A DNA stretch of 30,970 bases. Source: an uncultured Oscillospiraceae bacterium. GTDB lineage: Bacteria > Bacillota > Clostridia > Oscillospirales > Acutalibacteraceae. The position numbers and the translations under genes were made by a program. Shown piece after piece: positions 22,836-30,970 of this stretch. Location of the stretch: NCBI GenBank assembly GCA_900553255.1, contig USCI01000020.1, forward strand, positions 1 to 30,970, written 5' to 3'. Below the pieces are notes generated by a model that saw only the letters and a list, made by a program, of their open reading frames with translations, was not told the DNA's origin and searched no databases. Every line of letters starts with the position of its first letter. Position 1 is the stretch's first letter.

Positions 22836-25240
22836 ACCTGTCAATTACCGCAAAGCGCACGGCGGCCTATTGGGGCGACCGCTTCTTTGAAGCATGCTGC
22901 GCGATCCTGATTGCCGTCGGGGCGGCGCTGTCCTTTGACCAGGCGTTCCGCTTCCACGCCGAAGCCGGCATCATCGTCTGGGATGTCACCGTGGTGATCC
23001 TGCTTCTGACCCTCACCACCCGCAGGCCCTGGGTCTTTTTTGCCGTAGCAGGAGCGGCGATGAGCCTTTTGGCCTGGTATCTGCTGTTTACCGACGGGTT
23101 TGACCCGTTCCTGAGCTACTGGCGGGGGCTGCTGGAATGGTGGGTGGATCTGTTTCCCCGGCGTTCGGCGTATAACACGGACGAGAATATCCGCCGCGTG
23201 CAGCTGATTATCCACCTCCTGGTGGCGGCGGTGATCTACCTGCTGGTGTGTGTGCTGCGGCGCAGCTGGGCAATCCTGCTCTGGTCGGGCGTGTTTCTGG
23301 CGATCCTGAGCTTCAACGGTTTCCGGGAAAACGTGCCCGCAATGCTCTGCATCACCGTGGGCACGCTGCCGCTGGCCGCCCGTAACCTGTACAACCGCGA
23401 CATTCGCCGGGGCGTGCGAATGCTCTCGCCCCGGTGGCAGCCGGTCGCGACGGGGATCGCCCTGTGCGCGGCGGCAGCCCTGCTGGCGGGGTGCATCCTG
23501 CCGGAGGATTCCGCCTCCTGGCGCATCCCGCAGCTCGCCCGGATGATTATCGACTGGCAGGACTCGCGTGACCTGCCGGGACTGATCGACCGAGGCGAGG
23601 TTCTGGGGCTGCTTGAGACCGACATGAACTCCCTGGGGCTGCAGCCCGAGACCGGAAGGCTCGGCGGGGATATTTCGCTGAGAAACCGCACGGTAGTTAT
23701 GCGGGTACAGGCGGATAACCCCGGGCTGATGCGTGGGAACGTTTACCAGGAATACACCGGTAATGAATGGCTCTCCGGCGACTATCCGGAGGTGACGCAG
23801 TTCAGCATGGAGGGCGACCCGCTCGGGTCGGCGCTGTCGTCCGGCCTGCCCTCCGGGGAGTTCCTGCGGCCTGCTTTTGAACGTCTGGCCAGCCAGCAGC
23901 ACGTTCAGGTGCAGATTCGGCGGCGCACCCGGCGGCTGTTTACCTCCGACAAGGCGTTCGGCCTGCAGGGAATCACCGACGATGCTTCCGAAGTACACTG
24001 CAACGAGGCGGGAGAGCTGTATACCGGCAGTTCGCTGGCGGCGGATTACCAGTACAGCTACGAGACCTGGCGTCTGGAGGCGTACGGGCCGGATTTCCTG
24101 GAAACCATGCGGCAGCTGACCGACAGCGCCGCACGCGGCCCCGACCCGCAATATGAGGCCATTCTTGCGCAGTACACGGCGTTGCCGGATTCCCTGCCGC
24201 AGAACGTCTACGATATGGCGAGGGTAATGGCCGGCGGTGCGCGGAATCCTTACGAGCAGATGGTCAACATGGAACACTACCTGCGCACGAACTACCGCTA
24301 CACGCTGACGCCCGGCAGCGTTCCGGAGAACAGGGATTTTGTGGATTACTTCCTGGAGACGGGCGAGGGATACTGCGTGTATTTTGCCAGTGCCATGGCG
24401 GTGATGGGGCGTACGCTGGGCATCCCGACGCGGTTTGTCACCGGGTATGCCCTCCGGCAGGAGGGCGGCGAATGGGTGGCGCGGGAATCCACCGCGCACG
24501 CCTGGGTGGAGTGCTATTTCCCCGGCATCGGCTGGCTGACCTTTGATCCGACCGGCGGCGCGGGATACACCAACGGGCATGAGGCGGTAATCACCACCTC
24601 TACCTCTTCCGGCACGACGAGTACGACCACATCGGACGGGGAAACCACAACCACCACCCGGACGACGGGCACCTCGTCCGGCACGCAGACCACCACAACG
24701 CGGAGCACGACGACAACCACGGCGCCGCAGGATACGGAGTCGATGCAGGTGCAGATCCCGGCCTGGGTGTGGTATGCGGTGCTGCCGGGCGCGGCGGCGC
24801 TGGCGCTGCTGCTTGCGGTTCTTGCGAGAATCTGGCGGTTCCGTACCCGGTTCCGGCTGGACGATGTCCGGCGTCGCCTGCCGGAGCCCGCGGCGCAGGC
24901 GGGTTGGTATTACAGCGATCTGCTGCGTCAGCTGCGCTTCCTGCGTCTGGAGCCGGGGGCCGGTGAAACCATGCGGCAGTTCATCGGCCGGGTGACCGAC
25001 CGGCTGGCCGAGCCGCCCACGGAAAAGGAAACGAAGGCCGGGCGTACGGTGCCGAACGGACTGGCCGATGCCCTGTGGGCGGCGGCGGATATCATGGAGC
25101 GCTGCCGGTACGGTGAGATTGAGCCGTCGGCCGGTGATATCGAAGCGCTCAGCCAGGCGCATGAACGGCTGGAGCTTTATCTGCGGCGCCGTCTGCGGGC
25201 GGTTCCGTATTTCTTCCGCCGGATGCTGTTCGGCTGGTAA
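22832..25240 (+). CDS. Transglutaminase-like membrane protein with Thr-rich linker
   Basis: The 802-residue protein has several N-terminal membrane helices (to about residue 225) and an extracytoplasmic region. Its transglutaminase-like domain has an apparently intact triad: C515 in GEGYCVYFAS, H556 in STAHAWVE and D572 in WLTFDPTGG. A Thr/Ser-rich low-complexity linker (about 587-632), one more transmembrane helix (about 640-669) and a cytoplasmic tail similar to DUF4129 follow. It probably cross-links or cleaves envelope proteins or peptides. ATG 22832 is preferred over GTG 22826 because GGAGG ends 7 nt upstream; it overlaps the DUF58 stop as ATGA. It completes the MoxR-DUF58-transglutaminase operon. 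Confidence 0.92.
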   Translation: MNLSITAKRTAAYWGDRFFEACCAILIAVGAALSFDQAFRFHAEAGIIVWDVTVVILLLTLTTRRPWVFFAVAGAAMSLLAWYLLFTDGFDPFLSYWRGLLEWWVDLFPRRSAYNTDENIRRVQLIIHLLVAAVIYLLVCVLRRSWAILLWSGVFLAILSFNGFRENVPAMLCITVGTLPLAARNLYNRDIRRGVRMLSPRWQPVATGIALCAAAALLAGCILPEDSASWRIPQLARMIIDWQDSRDLPGLIDRGEVLGLLETDMNSLGLQPETGRLGGDISLRNRTVVMRVQADNPGLMRGNVYQEYTGNEWLSGDYPEVTQFSMEGDPLGSALSSGLPSGEFLRPAFERLASQQHVQVQIRRRTRRLFTSDKAFGLQGITDDASEVHCNEAGELYTGSSLAADYQYSYETWRLEAYGPDFLETMRQLTDSAARGPDPQYEAILAQYTALPDSLPQNVYDMARVMAGGARNPYEQMVNMEHYLRTNYRYTLTPGSVPENRDFVDYFLETGEGYCVYFASAMAVMGRTLGIPTRFVTGYALRQEGGEWVARESTAHAWVECYFPGIGWLTFDPTGGAGYTNGHEAVITTSTSSGTTSTTTSDGETTTTTRTTGTSSGTQTTTTRSTTTTTAPQDTESMQVQIPAWVWYAVLPGAAALALLLAVLARIWRFRTRFRLDDVRRRLPEPAAQAGWYYSDLLRQLRFLRLEPGAGETMRQFIGRVTDRLAEPPTEKETKAGRTVPNGLADALWAAADIMERCRYGEIEPSAGDIEALSQAHERLELYLRRRLRAVPYFFRRMLFGW
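24589..24729 (+). repeat. Thr/Ser-rich low-complexity linker coding region
   Basis: This stretch encodes runs of Thr broken by Ser, Gly and Arg, built mostly from ACC, ACG and ACA codons. It joins the transglutaminase domain to the last membrane helix and probably forms an extended, exposed stalk. No long exact DNA repeat unit is seen. Confidence 0.75.
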
Positions 25241-25275
25241 TCGGCCGAAAGCGGCTGTATGGCGCGGCAAAATTG

Positions 25276-25351
25276 CCCCCGTTTTCCGAAGAAGGGCTTT
25301 ACCTCGGCGGAAAATGGGGGTATACTTATACCGTTGCGGAAAAGTTTTCCG
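25276..25351 (+). promoter_or_regulatory. Dyad-rich promoter region of nadE
   Basis: TTTACC (25298-25303), a 17-nt spacer and TATACT (25321-25326) form a moderate sigma-A promoter. The -10 lies inside the palindrome GGTATA-CT-TATACC (25319-25332). TTTTCCG/CGGAAAA heptamers occur at 25282, 25308, 25337 and 25345. They form a 13-bp hairpin (25276-25288 with 25308-25320, one G-T pair) and a separate dyad, CGGAAAA-G-TTTTCCG (25337-25351). The layout suggests a repressor site or competing structures. Confidence 0.5.
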
Positions 25352-25405
25352 GATGTTGTTCGGCCGTGCAGAACGGCCGGGCGGCTTCCGTGAGAGTGCG
25401 GCCCA

Positions 25406-25419
25406 GCGCCTGCAGGCGC
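25406..25419. other. Perfect 14-bp palindrome in the nadE leader
   Basis: GCGCCTGCAGGCGC is fully self-complementary and lies 30 bp before the nadE start. It could be a protein-binding site or an mRNA fold near the ribosome-binding site; nothing further is visible. Confidence 0.35.
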
Positions 25420-25449
25420 GAAAGCCGGGGGAAGGACAGGGATTTGGAC

Positions 25450-27342
25450 ATGAAAGACGGGTTTGTTCGTGTCGCCGCCGCCACGCCGGAAATCCGGGTG
25501 GCGGACTGCGCGTACAACGGTGAAAAAATTCTGGAGCTGGTGCGTTCGGCGCCGGAAGGCACCGCGCTGATGGTGTTTCCGGAGCTGTGCGTGACCGGGT
25601 ATACCTGCGGGGATCTGTTTGCGCAGCCGCTGCTGCTCAAAAGTGCGGAGGAAGCGGTGCGCCGGCTGCTGGATTCGACGGTGGACTGCGATGCGCTGCT
25701 GCTGGTCGGGGTGCCGGTGGCCTGCGGCACCGCGCTGTACAACTGTGCGGCGGTATGTCACCGCGGCAATCTTCTGGGGCTTGTCCCGAAATCCCATCTG
25801 CCGAATTACGCGGAGTTTTACGAGGCGCGGCAGTTTACGCCGGCGGACGACCGCGACCGGCCGCTGACCTATGCCGGGCAGCCGACGGTGCTCAGCCGCC
25901 GCCGTTTGTTTGCGAGCCGCTCCATGCCCGCCTTCTGCGTCGGGGTGGAGATCTGCGAGGATCTGTGGGTGCCGGCGCCGGAGTCGGCGCGGCTTGCGGC
26001 GGCCGGGGCGACGGTGATCGCCAACCTGTCGGCGAGCGACGAGAGCGTCGGCAAGGCGGACTACCGCCGGCAGCTGGTGGCCGGCCAGTCGGCGCGGCTG
26101 ATCTGCGGTTATGTCTATGCGGACGCGGGCGAGGGCGAGTCGTCCGGCGATCTGGTGTTTTCCGGCCATGACCTGCTCGCGGAAAACGGGCAGCTGCTTG
26201 CCGAAAGCGAACGGTTCTCCGCCGGAATGATCGTAACCGAATTCGATGTCGAGCGGCTCAGCGCCGAACGCCGCCGGATGAATACCTTTACCGGCGGGGA
26301 GGCGCTGGAGACCGTTTACTTCGAGCAGGAGGCAAAGCTGCTCGAGCTGACCCGGCCGGTGGAGCCGCTGCCGTTTGTGCCGGGCGATCCGCAGAAGCAG
26401 GCGCAGCGGTGCGAGGAGATTCTCAATATCCAGGCGGCAGGGCTGGCACGGCGGCTGCGCCATACCGGGAGCCGGCCGGTGATCGGCCTGTCCGGCGGGC
26501 TGGATTCCACCCTGGCGCTGCTGGTGGCGGTGCGGGCCTGTGATCGGCTCGGCCGGCCGCACAGCGATATCCTGACGGTGACCATGCCCTGTTACGGCAC
26601 CACCGGCCGCACCTTGGGCAACGCGCGGACGCTCGCGGCGGCGTGCGGGGCGGTGCTGCGGGAGATCAACATCGCGCAGGCGGTCACCCAGCATCTCGCC
26701 GATATCGCGCACGACGGCAGCCACGACGTGGCCTATGAAAATGCGCAGGCACGGGAGCGCACCCAGGTGCTGATGGATCTGGCCAACCGGGAAAACGGCC
26801 TGGTGGTCGGCACCGGCGACCTGTCGGAGCTGGCGCTCGGCTGGGCGACCTATAACGGCGATCATATGTCGATGTACGGGGTCAACGCTTCGGTGCCCAA
26901 GACGCTGGTGCGCTATCTGGTGGCCTATGAGGCCGAGCGGCGGGGCGGCGCGATGCGGGAGGTGCTGCTGGACATCCTGGATACGCCGGTAAGCCCCGAG
27001 CTGCTGCCGCCGGAAGACGGCGTGATCGCGCAGAAGACCGAGCAGATCGTCGGGCCGTATGAGCTGCACGATTTCTACCTTTTCCACCTGCTGCGCTACG
27101 GCTGCCCGCCGGCGAAGATCTACCGTCTGGCGCGCTGCGCCTTCGCCGGCCGCTTCACCGATGAGGAAATCAAAAAGTGGCTCGTTACCTTCCTGCGCCG
27201 CTTCTTCACGCAGCAGTATAAGCGCTCCTGCCTGCCGGACGGCCCGCGGGTGGGCAGCGTCTCCCTGTCGCCGCGCGGCGACTGGCGGATGCCCTCCGAT
27301 GCGTCCGCCGCCGCATGGGTTCGCGAAGCGGAGGCGCTGTAA
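25450..27342 (+). CDS. nadE: Glutamine-dependent NAD(+) synthetase
   Basis: The enzyme makes NAD from nicotinate adenine dinucleotide and ATP, with ammonia from glutamine. Its 630 residues combine an N-terminal nitrilase-type glutaminase domain (about 1-290) with a C-terminal synthetase domain (about 325-630). The glutaminase triad is E45 (FPELCVTGY), K114 (LVPKSHLPNY) and C169 (VEICEDLW). The synthetase has the ATP pyrophosphatase loop SGGLDS (348-353) and the GTGDLSELALGWATYNGDHM segment. ATG 25450 follows GGGA-type Shine-Dalgarno sequence by about 7 nt. The gene is a single transcription unit with a dyad-rich promoter; the next gene starts 85 nt later. Confidence 0.95.
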   Translation: MKDGFVRVAAATPEIRVADCAYNGEKILELVRSAPEGTALMVFPELCVTGYTCGDLFAQPLLLKSAEEAVRRLLDSTVDCDALLLVGVPVACGTALYNCAAVCHRGNLLGLVPKSHLPNYAEFYEARQFTPADDRDRPLTYAGQPTVLSRRRLFASRSMPAFCVGVEICEDLWVPAPESARLAAAGATVIANLSASDESVGKADYRRQLVAGQSARLICGYVYADAGEGESSGDLVFSGHDLLAENGQLLAESERFSAGMIVTEFDVERLSAERRRMNTFTGGEALETVYFEQEAKLLELTRPVEPLPFVPGDPQKQAQRCEEILNIQAAGLARRLRHTGSRPVIGLSGGLDSTLALLVAVRACDRLGRPHSDILTVTMPCYGTTGRTLGNARTLAAACGAVLREINIAQAVTQHLADIAHDGSHDVAYENAQARERTQVLMDLANRENGLVVGTGDLSELALGWATYNGDHMSMYGVNASVPKTLVRYLVAYEAERRGGAMREVLLDILDTPVSPELLPPEDGVIAQKTEQIVGPYELHDFYLFHLLRYGCPPAKIYRLARCAFAGRFTDEEIKKWLVTFLRRFFTQQYKRSCLPDGPRVGSVSLSPRGDWRMPSDASAAAWVREAEAL

Positions 27343-27427
27343 GCGATACGCTGCCGCTTGGCGGCATGCGCATAGTGGCATGCGGGGGTGCTTTGACCGG
27401 ACTACGACGGATTTCGGGGGGATTTCT

Positions 27428-29164
27428 TTGCATTTATCGAAGCTCGGCCCTTATCTGCGGCCGTACTGGAAGCACTGCATCAGCGGCCCGCTGTTCAAGC
27501 TGGCGGAGGCGGTGCTGGAGCTGTATCTGCCGCTGCTGATGGCCAGGGTCATCGACGAGGGCGTGGGGAAGAACGATACCGGCTATGTGCTGCGCATGGG
27601 CGGCATCATGCTGGGGATTGTGACGGTGGGCCTGCTGTGTGCGCTGGTGTGCCAGTACGTGGCCTCGGTGACCTCGCAGGGGTTCGGCACCGGGCTGCGC
27701 AATGCGGTGTTTGCGAAAATCGGCACCCTGTCCCATGCGGAGCTCGACCGCTTCGGCACCCCGTCGCTGATCAACCGGGTGACCGGCGACGTCAACCAGC
27801 TGCAGTATGCGGTCGCGATGCTGATCCGCCTGGTGATCCGCGCGCCTTTTTTGTGCATCGGCGGCATCATCATGGCGATGACCATTGACCTGAAGCTGTC
27901 GCTGGTCATCATTGTGGCGATCCCGCTGTTTGTGGTGGTGATCACCCTGGTGATGCGCAAAACCATAAAGCTGCACCGGCAGGTGCAGAAGAAGCTGGAC
28001 CGGCTGACGCTGGTGCTGCGGGAGAACCTGTCCGGCGTCCGGGTGATCCGCGCTTTTGCGCGTACCGGGGAGGAGCAGGGGCGCTTTGACGAGGCGACCG
28101 ACGACCACACCCGCACGGCGATCCGGGTGGGGCGGCTGTCGGCGATGCTGAATCCGGCCACCCAGCTGATTATGAACGCGGCAATCCTGGCCATCGTCTG
28201 GTTCGGCGGCTGGCGGGTGGAGGCCGGTGGGATGACGACCGGCGAAATCATCGCCTTTATCAACTATGTCAACCAGATCCTGCTGGCGCTGACGGTGGTG
28301 GCGAACCTGGTCATCACCTTTACCAAGGCGTACGCTTCGGCGGGGCGCGTGCTGGAGGTGCTGGAGACCGAGCCGTCGATCCATGGGGCGGAGCAGGCTC
28401 CCGAAGAAGATCCGGCGGCGCCGGCGGTGGAATTCCGGCAGGTGGATTTTTCCTACGGCGGCGGTGAAAATGCGCTCAGCGGCATTTCTTTTTCGGTGCC
28501 GCGCGGGGCGACGGTGGGGATCATCGGCGGCACCGGTTCGGGCAAGTCTACGCTGATGGCGCTGCTCGAGCGCTTTTACGATGTGAACAGCGGCTGTGTG
28601 CTGGTCAACGGGGCGGACGTGCGGTCGTATCCGCTGGAAACGCTGCGGGCCAAAATCGGTATGGTGCCGCAGCAGACCGAGTTGTTTTCCGGCACCATCG
28701 CGGAAAACATCCGCTGGGGAAACGCCGGCGCTTCCGACGAAGAGGTGCGGCGGGCGGCCCGGATGGCGCAGGCGGCGGAGTTTATCGAAAGCCGGCCGGA
28801 GGGCTATGACGCGCCGGTGGAACGCGGCGGGGCCAACCTGTCGGGCGGCCAGCGTCAGCGGCTGACCATTGCCCGCGCGCTGGTGCGGGATCCGGAAATC
28901 CTGGTGCTCGACGACTCGTCGAGCGCGCTCGACTACGCGACCGACGCCGCGCTGCGCCGGGCGATCCGCGCCGGTACCCGGCAGATGACCGTTTTCATGG
29001 TCTCCCAGCGGGTCAGCGCGGTCAAACAGGCGGATCTGATCCTGGTGATGGACGACGGCGAGCTGGCCGGCGCCGGCACGCATGAGGAGCTTGTGCGCAC
29101 CTGTGAGGCCTATCAGGAGATCTGCCGCTCGCAGGAACGCGGAGAGGGGGCGCATTCGGCATGA
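27428..29164 (+). CDS. Heterodimeric ABC exporter, subunit with degenerate ATP site
   Basis: The 578-residue half-transporter has an N-terminal six-helix exporter domain (about 1-310) and a C-terminal ATPase domain. Walker A is GGTGSGKST and the signature LSGGQRQ is canonical. The catalytic Glu after Walker B is replaced by Asp (VLDD, D496), and the H-loop His is replaced by Gln (SQRVS, Q527). These changes mark the non-catalytic member of TM287/TM288- or BmrCD-type heterodimers. TTG 27428 is favoured because GGGGGGA ends 5 nt upstream and the protein then begins at the family start (MHLSKLGPYL); ATG 27380 has no Shine-Dalgarno site. It overlaps its partner gene by ATGA. The substrate is unknown; multidrug or lipid export is typical. 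Confidence 0.9.
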   Translation: MHLSKLGPYLRPYWKHCISGPLFKLAEAVLELYLPLLMARVIDEGVGKNDTGYVLRMGGIMLGIVTVGLLCALVCQYVASVTSQGFGTGLRNAVFAKIGTLSHAELDRFGTPSLINRVTGDVNQLQYAVAMLIRLVIRAPFLCIGGIIMAMTIDLKLSLVIIVAIPLFVVVITLVMRKTIKLHRQVQKKLDRLTLVLRENLSGVRVIRAFARTGEEQGRFDEATDDHTRTAIRVGRLSAMLNPATQLIMNAAILAIVWFGGWRVEAGGMTTGEIIAFINYVNQILLALTVVANLVITFTKAYASAGRVLEVLETEPSIHGAEQAPEEDPAAPAVEFRQVDFSYGGGENALSGISFSVPRGATVGIIGGTGSGKSTLMALLERFYDVNSGCVLVNGADVRSYPLETLRAKIGMVPQQTELFSGTIAENIRWGNAGASDEEVRRAARMAQAAEFIESRPEGYDAPVERGGANLSGGQRQRLTIARALVRDPEILVLDDSSSALDYATDAALRRAIRAGTRQMTVFMVSQRVSAVKQADLILVMDDGELAGAGTHEELVRTCEAYQEICRSQERGEGAHSA

Positions 29165-30897
29165 AAAAGCCCGGAACGCTCCGGCGGCTGCTCGGGTATA
29201 TCGGGCGCAGCCGCTTTGCGCTGATCGGCGTGTTTGTCTTTGCCCTCATCGGCAACGCCGCGCTGCTGCTGGCGCCGAAGCTCATCGGCGAAGCGATCGA
29301 CCTGATCCTCCCGGCGGAGGAATCCTTTTTCCCGGCGCTGCTGCGCATGCTTGCCGTAATCGGCGTGCTGTACCTGCTTGGGCTGCTGTTTAACTGGTTT
29401 ACCGCCCTGTGTGCCAACCGGGCGGCCAACCGCACGGTGCAGACGTTGCGCACCGACTTGTTCCGCAAGCTCGGCCGCCTGCCGCTCAGCTATTACGATA
29501 CCCATTCCCGCGGGGATATGATGAGCCGGTTTACCAACGATATCGACGCGATTGCCGACGGCCTGAACCAGGGCATTGTGCAGCTGATTTCCGGCGTGCT
29601 GACGGTGGTGCTGTCCCTTTTGTATATGCTGTCGCTCAACCCGCTGGTGACGCTGGTGGCGGTTTTCGTCACCCCGCTGTGCTTTGTGGTGGGGTACGCC
29701 ATCACCAAATACGGCAGCCGGCGCTTCCGGGAACAGAGCCAGGTGCTCGGCCGGCTCAACGGCTATGCCGAGGAGCTCATCAGCGGGCAGCGGACGGTCA
29801 AGGCGTTCGGTTATGAGCCGCAGGCGGCGCAGAAGTTCGGCGCGATCAACCAGGAGCTGTACAGCTGCGGCTATCGTGCGCAGTTCGCCTCCGCGCTGGT
29901 CAATCCGTCCACCCGCTTTGTCAATAACATCGCGTATGTGCTGGTGGGCGTGTTCGGAATTATCGGCGGGCTGAGCGCCGGCGGCATCGCGAGCTTTCTG
30001 ACCTATACCGCGCAGTTTTCCAAGCCGTTCAACGAAATCACCGCCATCACGATGCAGCTTCAGCTGGCGATGGCCTCGGCGCGGCGGGTGTTCCAGGTGA
30101 TGGACGAAGCCGAGCAGCTCCCTGATGCGCCGGACGCTGCGGTGCTCACCGAGGCGAAGGGAACGGTGGATTTCCGGCATGTGTCGTTTTCGTATGTGCC
30201 GGAGCGGCCGCTCATCCGCGATTTTCAGCTGGCGGTAAAGCCCGGCATGAAGGTCGCGATTGTCGGGCCGACCGGCGCCGGCAAGACGACGCTGGTCAAT
30301 CTGCTGATGCGCTTTTATGAGGTGGACGGCGGAACCATCGCGATCGACGGCCGGGACATTTCCGCCGTCACGCGGGACAGCCTGCGCCGCAGCTTCGGGA
30401 TGGTGCTGCAGGAAACATGGCTGTTTGCCGGAACCATACGCGACAACATCGCCTACGGCCGGCCGGAGGCCACCGATGAGGAGGTGGAGGCGGCCGCGCG
30501 GGCGGCGCATGCGCACAGCTTTATCCGCCGGCTGCCGGACGGCTACCGGACGCTGATTGCGGAGGACGGCGGCAACCTGTCGCAGGGGCAGAAGCAGCTG
30601 CTGACCATCGCGCGGGCGATGCTGCTGGATCCGCCGATGCTGATTCTCGACGAGGCGACCAGTTCGGTGGATATTCTGACCGAAATGCGCATCCAGAAGG
30701 CGTTCCGCCGCATGATGGAGGGGAAAACCACCTTTGTGATCGCGCACCGGCTGTCCACCATCCAGGACGCAGATCTCATTCTGGTGCTCGATAAGGGCGA
30801 CGTGGTGGAAACCGGCACCCATGAAGAACTGCTGGCCAAGGGCGGTTTTTACGCCCGGCTGTACAATTCCCAGTTCGCCGCTGCGGACGAAGGTTAG
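29161..30897 (+). CDS. Heterodimeric ABC exporter, catalytic subunit
   Basis: This 578-residue half-transporter has six membrane helices and an ATPase domain. It has Walker A GPTGAGKTT, Walker B ILDEATSS with catalytic E498, and H529 in the H-loop (AHRLSTI). Its signature is LSQGQ (473-477) instead of LSGGQ. In the heterodimer this odd signature faces the degenerate Walker B of the partner, while its own intact Walker B faces the partner's canonical LSGGQ. That leaves one good and one poor ATP site. ATG 29161 overlaps the partner stop by 4 nt. Only 16 bp separate its stop from the right-hand copy of the dispersed repeat. Confidence 0.93.
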   Translation: MKKPGTLRRLLGYIGRSRFALIGVFVFALIGNAALLLAPKLIGEAIDLILPAEESFFPALLRMLAVIGVLYLLGLLFNWFTALCANRAANRTVQTLRTDLFRKLGRLPLSYYDTHSRGDMMSRFTNDIDAIADGLNQGIVQLISGVLTVVLSLLYMLSLNPLVTLVAVFVTPLCFVVGYAITKYGSRRFREQSQVLGRLNGYAEELISGQRTVKAFGYEPQAAQKFGAINQELYSCGYRAQFASALVNPSTRFVNNIAYVLVGVFGIIGGLSAGGIASFLTYTAQFSKPFNEITAITMQLQLAMASARRVFQVMDEAEQLPDAPDAAVLTEAKGTVDFRHVSFSYVPERPLIRDFQLAVKPGMKVAIVGPTGAGKTTLVNLLMRFYEVDGGTIAIDGRDISAVTRDSLRRSFGMVLQETWLFAGTIRDNIAYGRPEATDEEVEAAARAAHAHSFIRRLPDGYRTLIAEDGGNLSQGQKQLLTIARAMLLDPPMLILDEATSSVDILTEMRIQKAFRRMMEGKTTFVIAHRLSTIQDADLILVLDKGDVVETGTHEELLAKGGFYARLYNSQFAAADEG

Positions 30898-30913
30898 ACG
30901 GAAGATCAGCAAG

Positions 30914-30970
30914 GCCAGACTGTCAAAAAAGTCGTTTCGCAAAAAATAATGCACAAAAAATTTTCGGCCG
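30914..30970 (-). repeat. Dispersed intergenic repeat, right copy (truncated by the window end)
   Basis: The reverse complement of this segment aligns without gaps to 38-94, with 51 of 57 bases identical. All three T-runs and the GCGAAA and GACAG blocks are kept. The element is cut by the window edge, so the adjoining hairpin part is not visible. It follows the ABC operon directly and may serve as its mRNA 3' end. Confidence 0.75.

Noticed and set aside
22841..25270. An 809-codon open frame on the minus strand
   Set aside because: It mirrors the transglutaminase gene, is rich in Arg/His/Gln/Pro with no recognisable domain, and is explained by high GC at third codon positions. Similar long antisense frames at 25177-27381, 27434-29155, 29113-30954, 9253-11307 and 6725-8659 were dropped for the same reason.
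25241..25449. Terminator after the transglutaminase operon at 25276-25320
   Set aside because: The 13-bp hairpin is not followed by a T-run and overlaps the likely nadE promoter, so a regulatory role is favoured.

Overview
The window looks like chromosomal DNA from a GC-rich, spore-forming Clostridia member, most likely an Oscillospiraceae/Ruminococcaceae-type gut anaerobe. The evidence is a full-length SpoIVA, a SpoIVFA/SpoIVFB-like pair, a tryptophan T-box leader, consensus sigma-A promoters, strong Shine-Dalgarno sites, and frequent GTG and TTG starts. No tRNA, rRNA, CRISPR array, insertion sequence or phage gene was seen. Both ends of the window lie inside copies of one ~57-bp intergenic repeat in opposite orientation (51 of 57 positions identical). 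This suggests a contig broken at a dispersed repeat.

Layout, left to right. (1) 1-266: repeat, hairpin and a strong terminator, then the spoIVA leader. (2) 267-3956: spoIVA, an M23-domain SpoIVFA-like protein, a SpoIVFB-like M50 intramembrane protease, and a ferritin-like di-iron protein. (3) 3975-8588: a tryptophan operon with a sigma-A promoter, a T-box with UGG specifier, a T-box terminator, a tiny Trp-codon leader ORF, the ABC transporter genes trpX-trpY-trpZ, a TrpB2-type tryptophan synthase beta, and a shared bidirectional terminator. (4) 8584-9051, minus strand: a GNAT acetyltransferase. (5) 9267-14928: a five-gene operon from a consensus promoter. It holds a TIGR03960-type radical SAM protein, a DUF2344/TIGR03936 partner, an alpha/beta hydrolase, a condensation/acetyltransferase-fold protein, and a zinc-ribbon six-helix membrane protein. 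The last three form a tight module of unknown function. (6) 14930-15641: an AT-rich gap without a credible gene, ending in a perfect promoter and a ~240-nt leader for a G5/3D-domain cell-wall protein (15642-16694). (7) 16792-19779, minus strand: DUF2461 then a GH78 alpha-L-rhamnosidase, with a dyad in the likely promoter. (8) 20046-25240: CobU, then a MoxR ATPase, a DUF58 protein and a transglutaminase membrane protein joined by ATGA overlaps. (9) 25276-27342: a dyad-rich promoter region and glutamine-dependent NAD synthetase. (10) 27428-30897: a heterodimeric ABC exporter with one degenerate ATP site.

The most notable regulatory find is in the tryptophan operon. Between the T-box terminator and trpX lies a short ORF with its own Shine-Dalgarno site and two Trp codons (MMKQKRWRWRR). 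It is followed by a second Trp/Arg/Lys-rich stretch in frame with trpX. The arrangement resembles the dual T-box plus leader-peptide control known for the B. subtilis rtpA (anti-TRAP) operon, here apparently applied to a tryptophan transporter. The most notable uncharacterised gene set is the hydrolase/acyltransferase/zinc-ribbon membrane module at 11859-14753.
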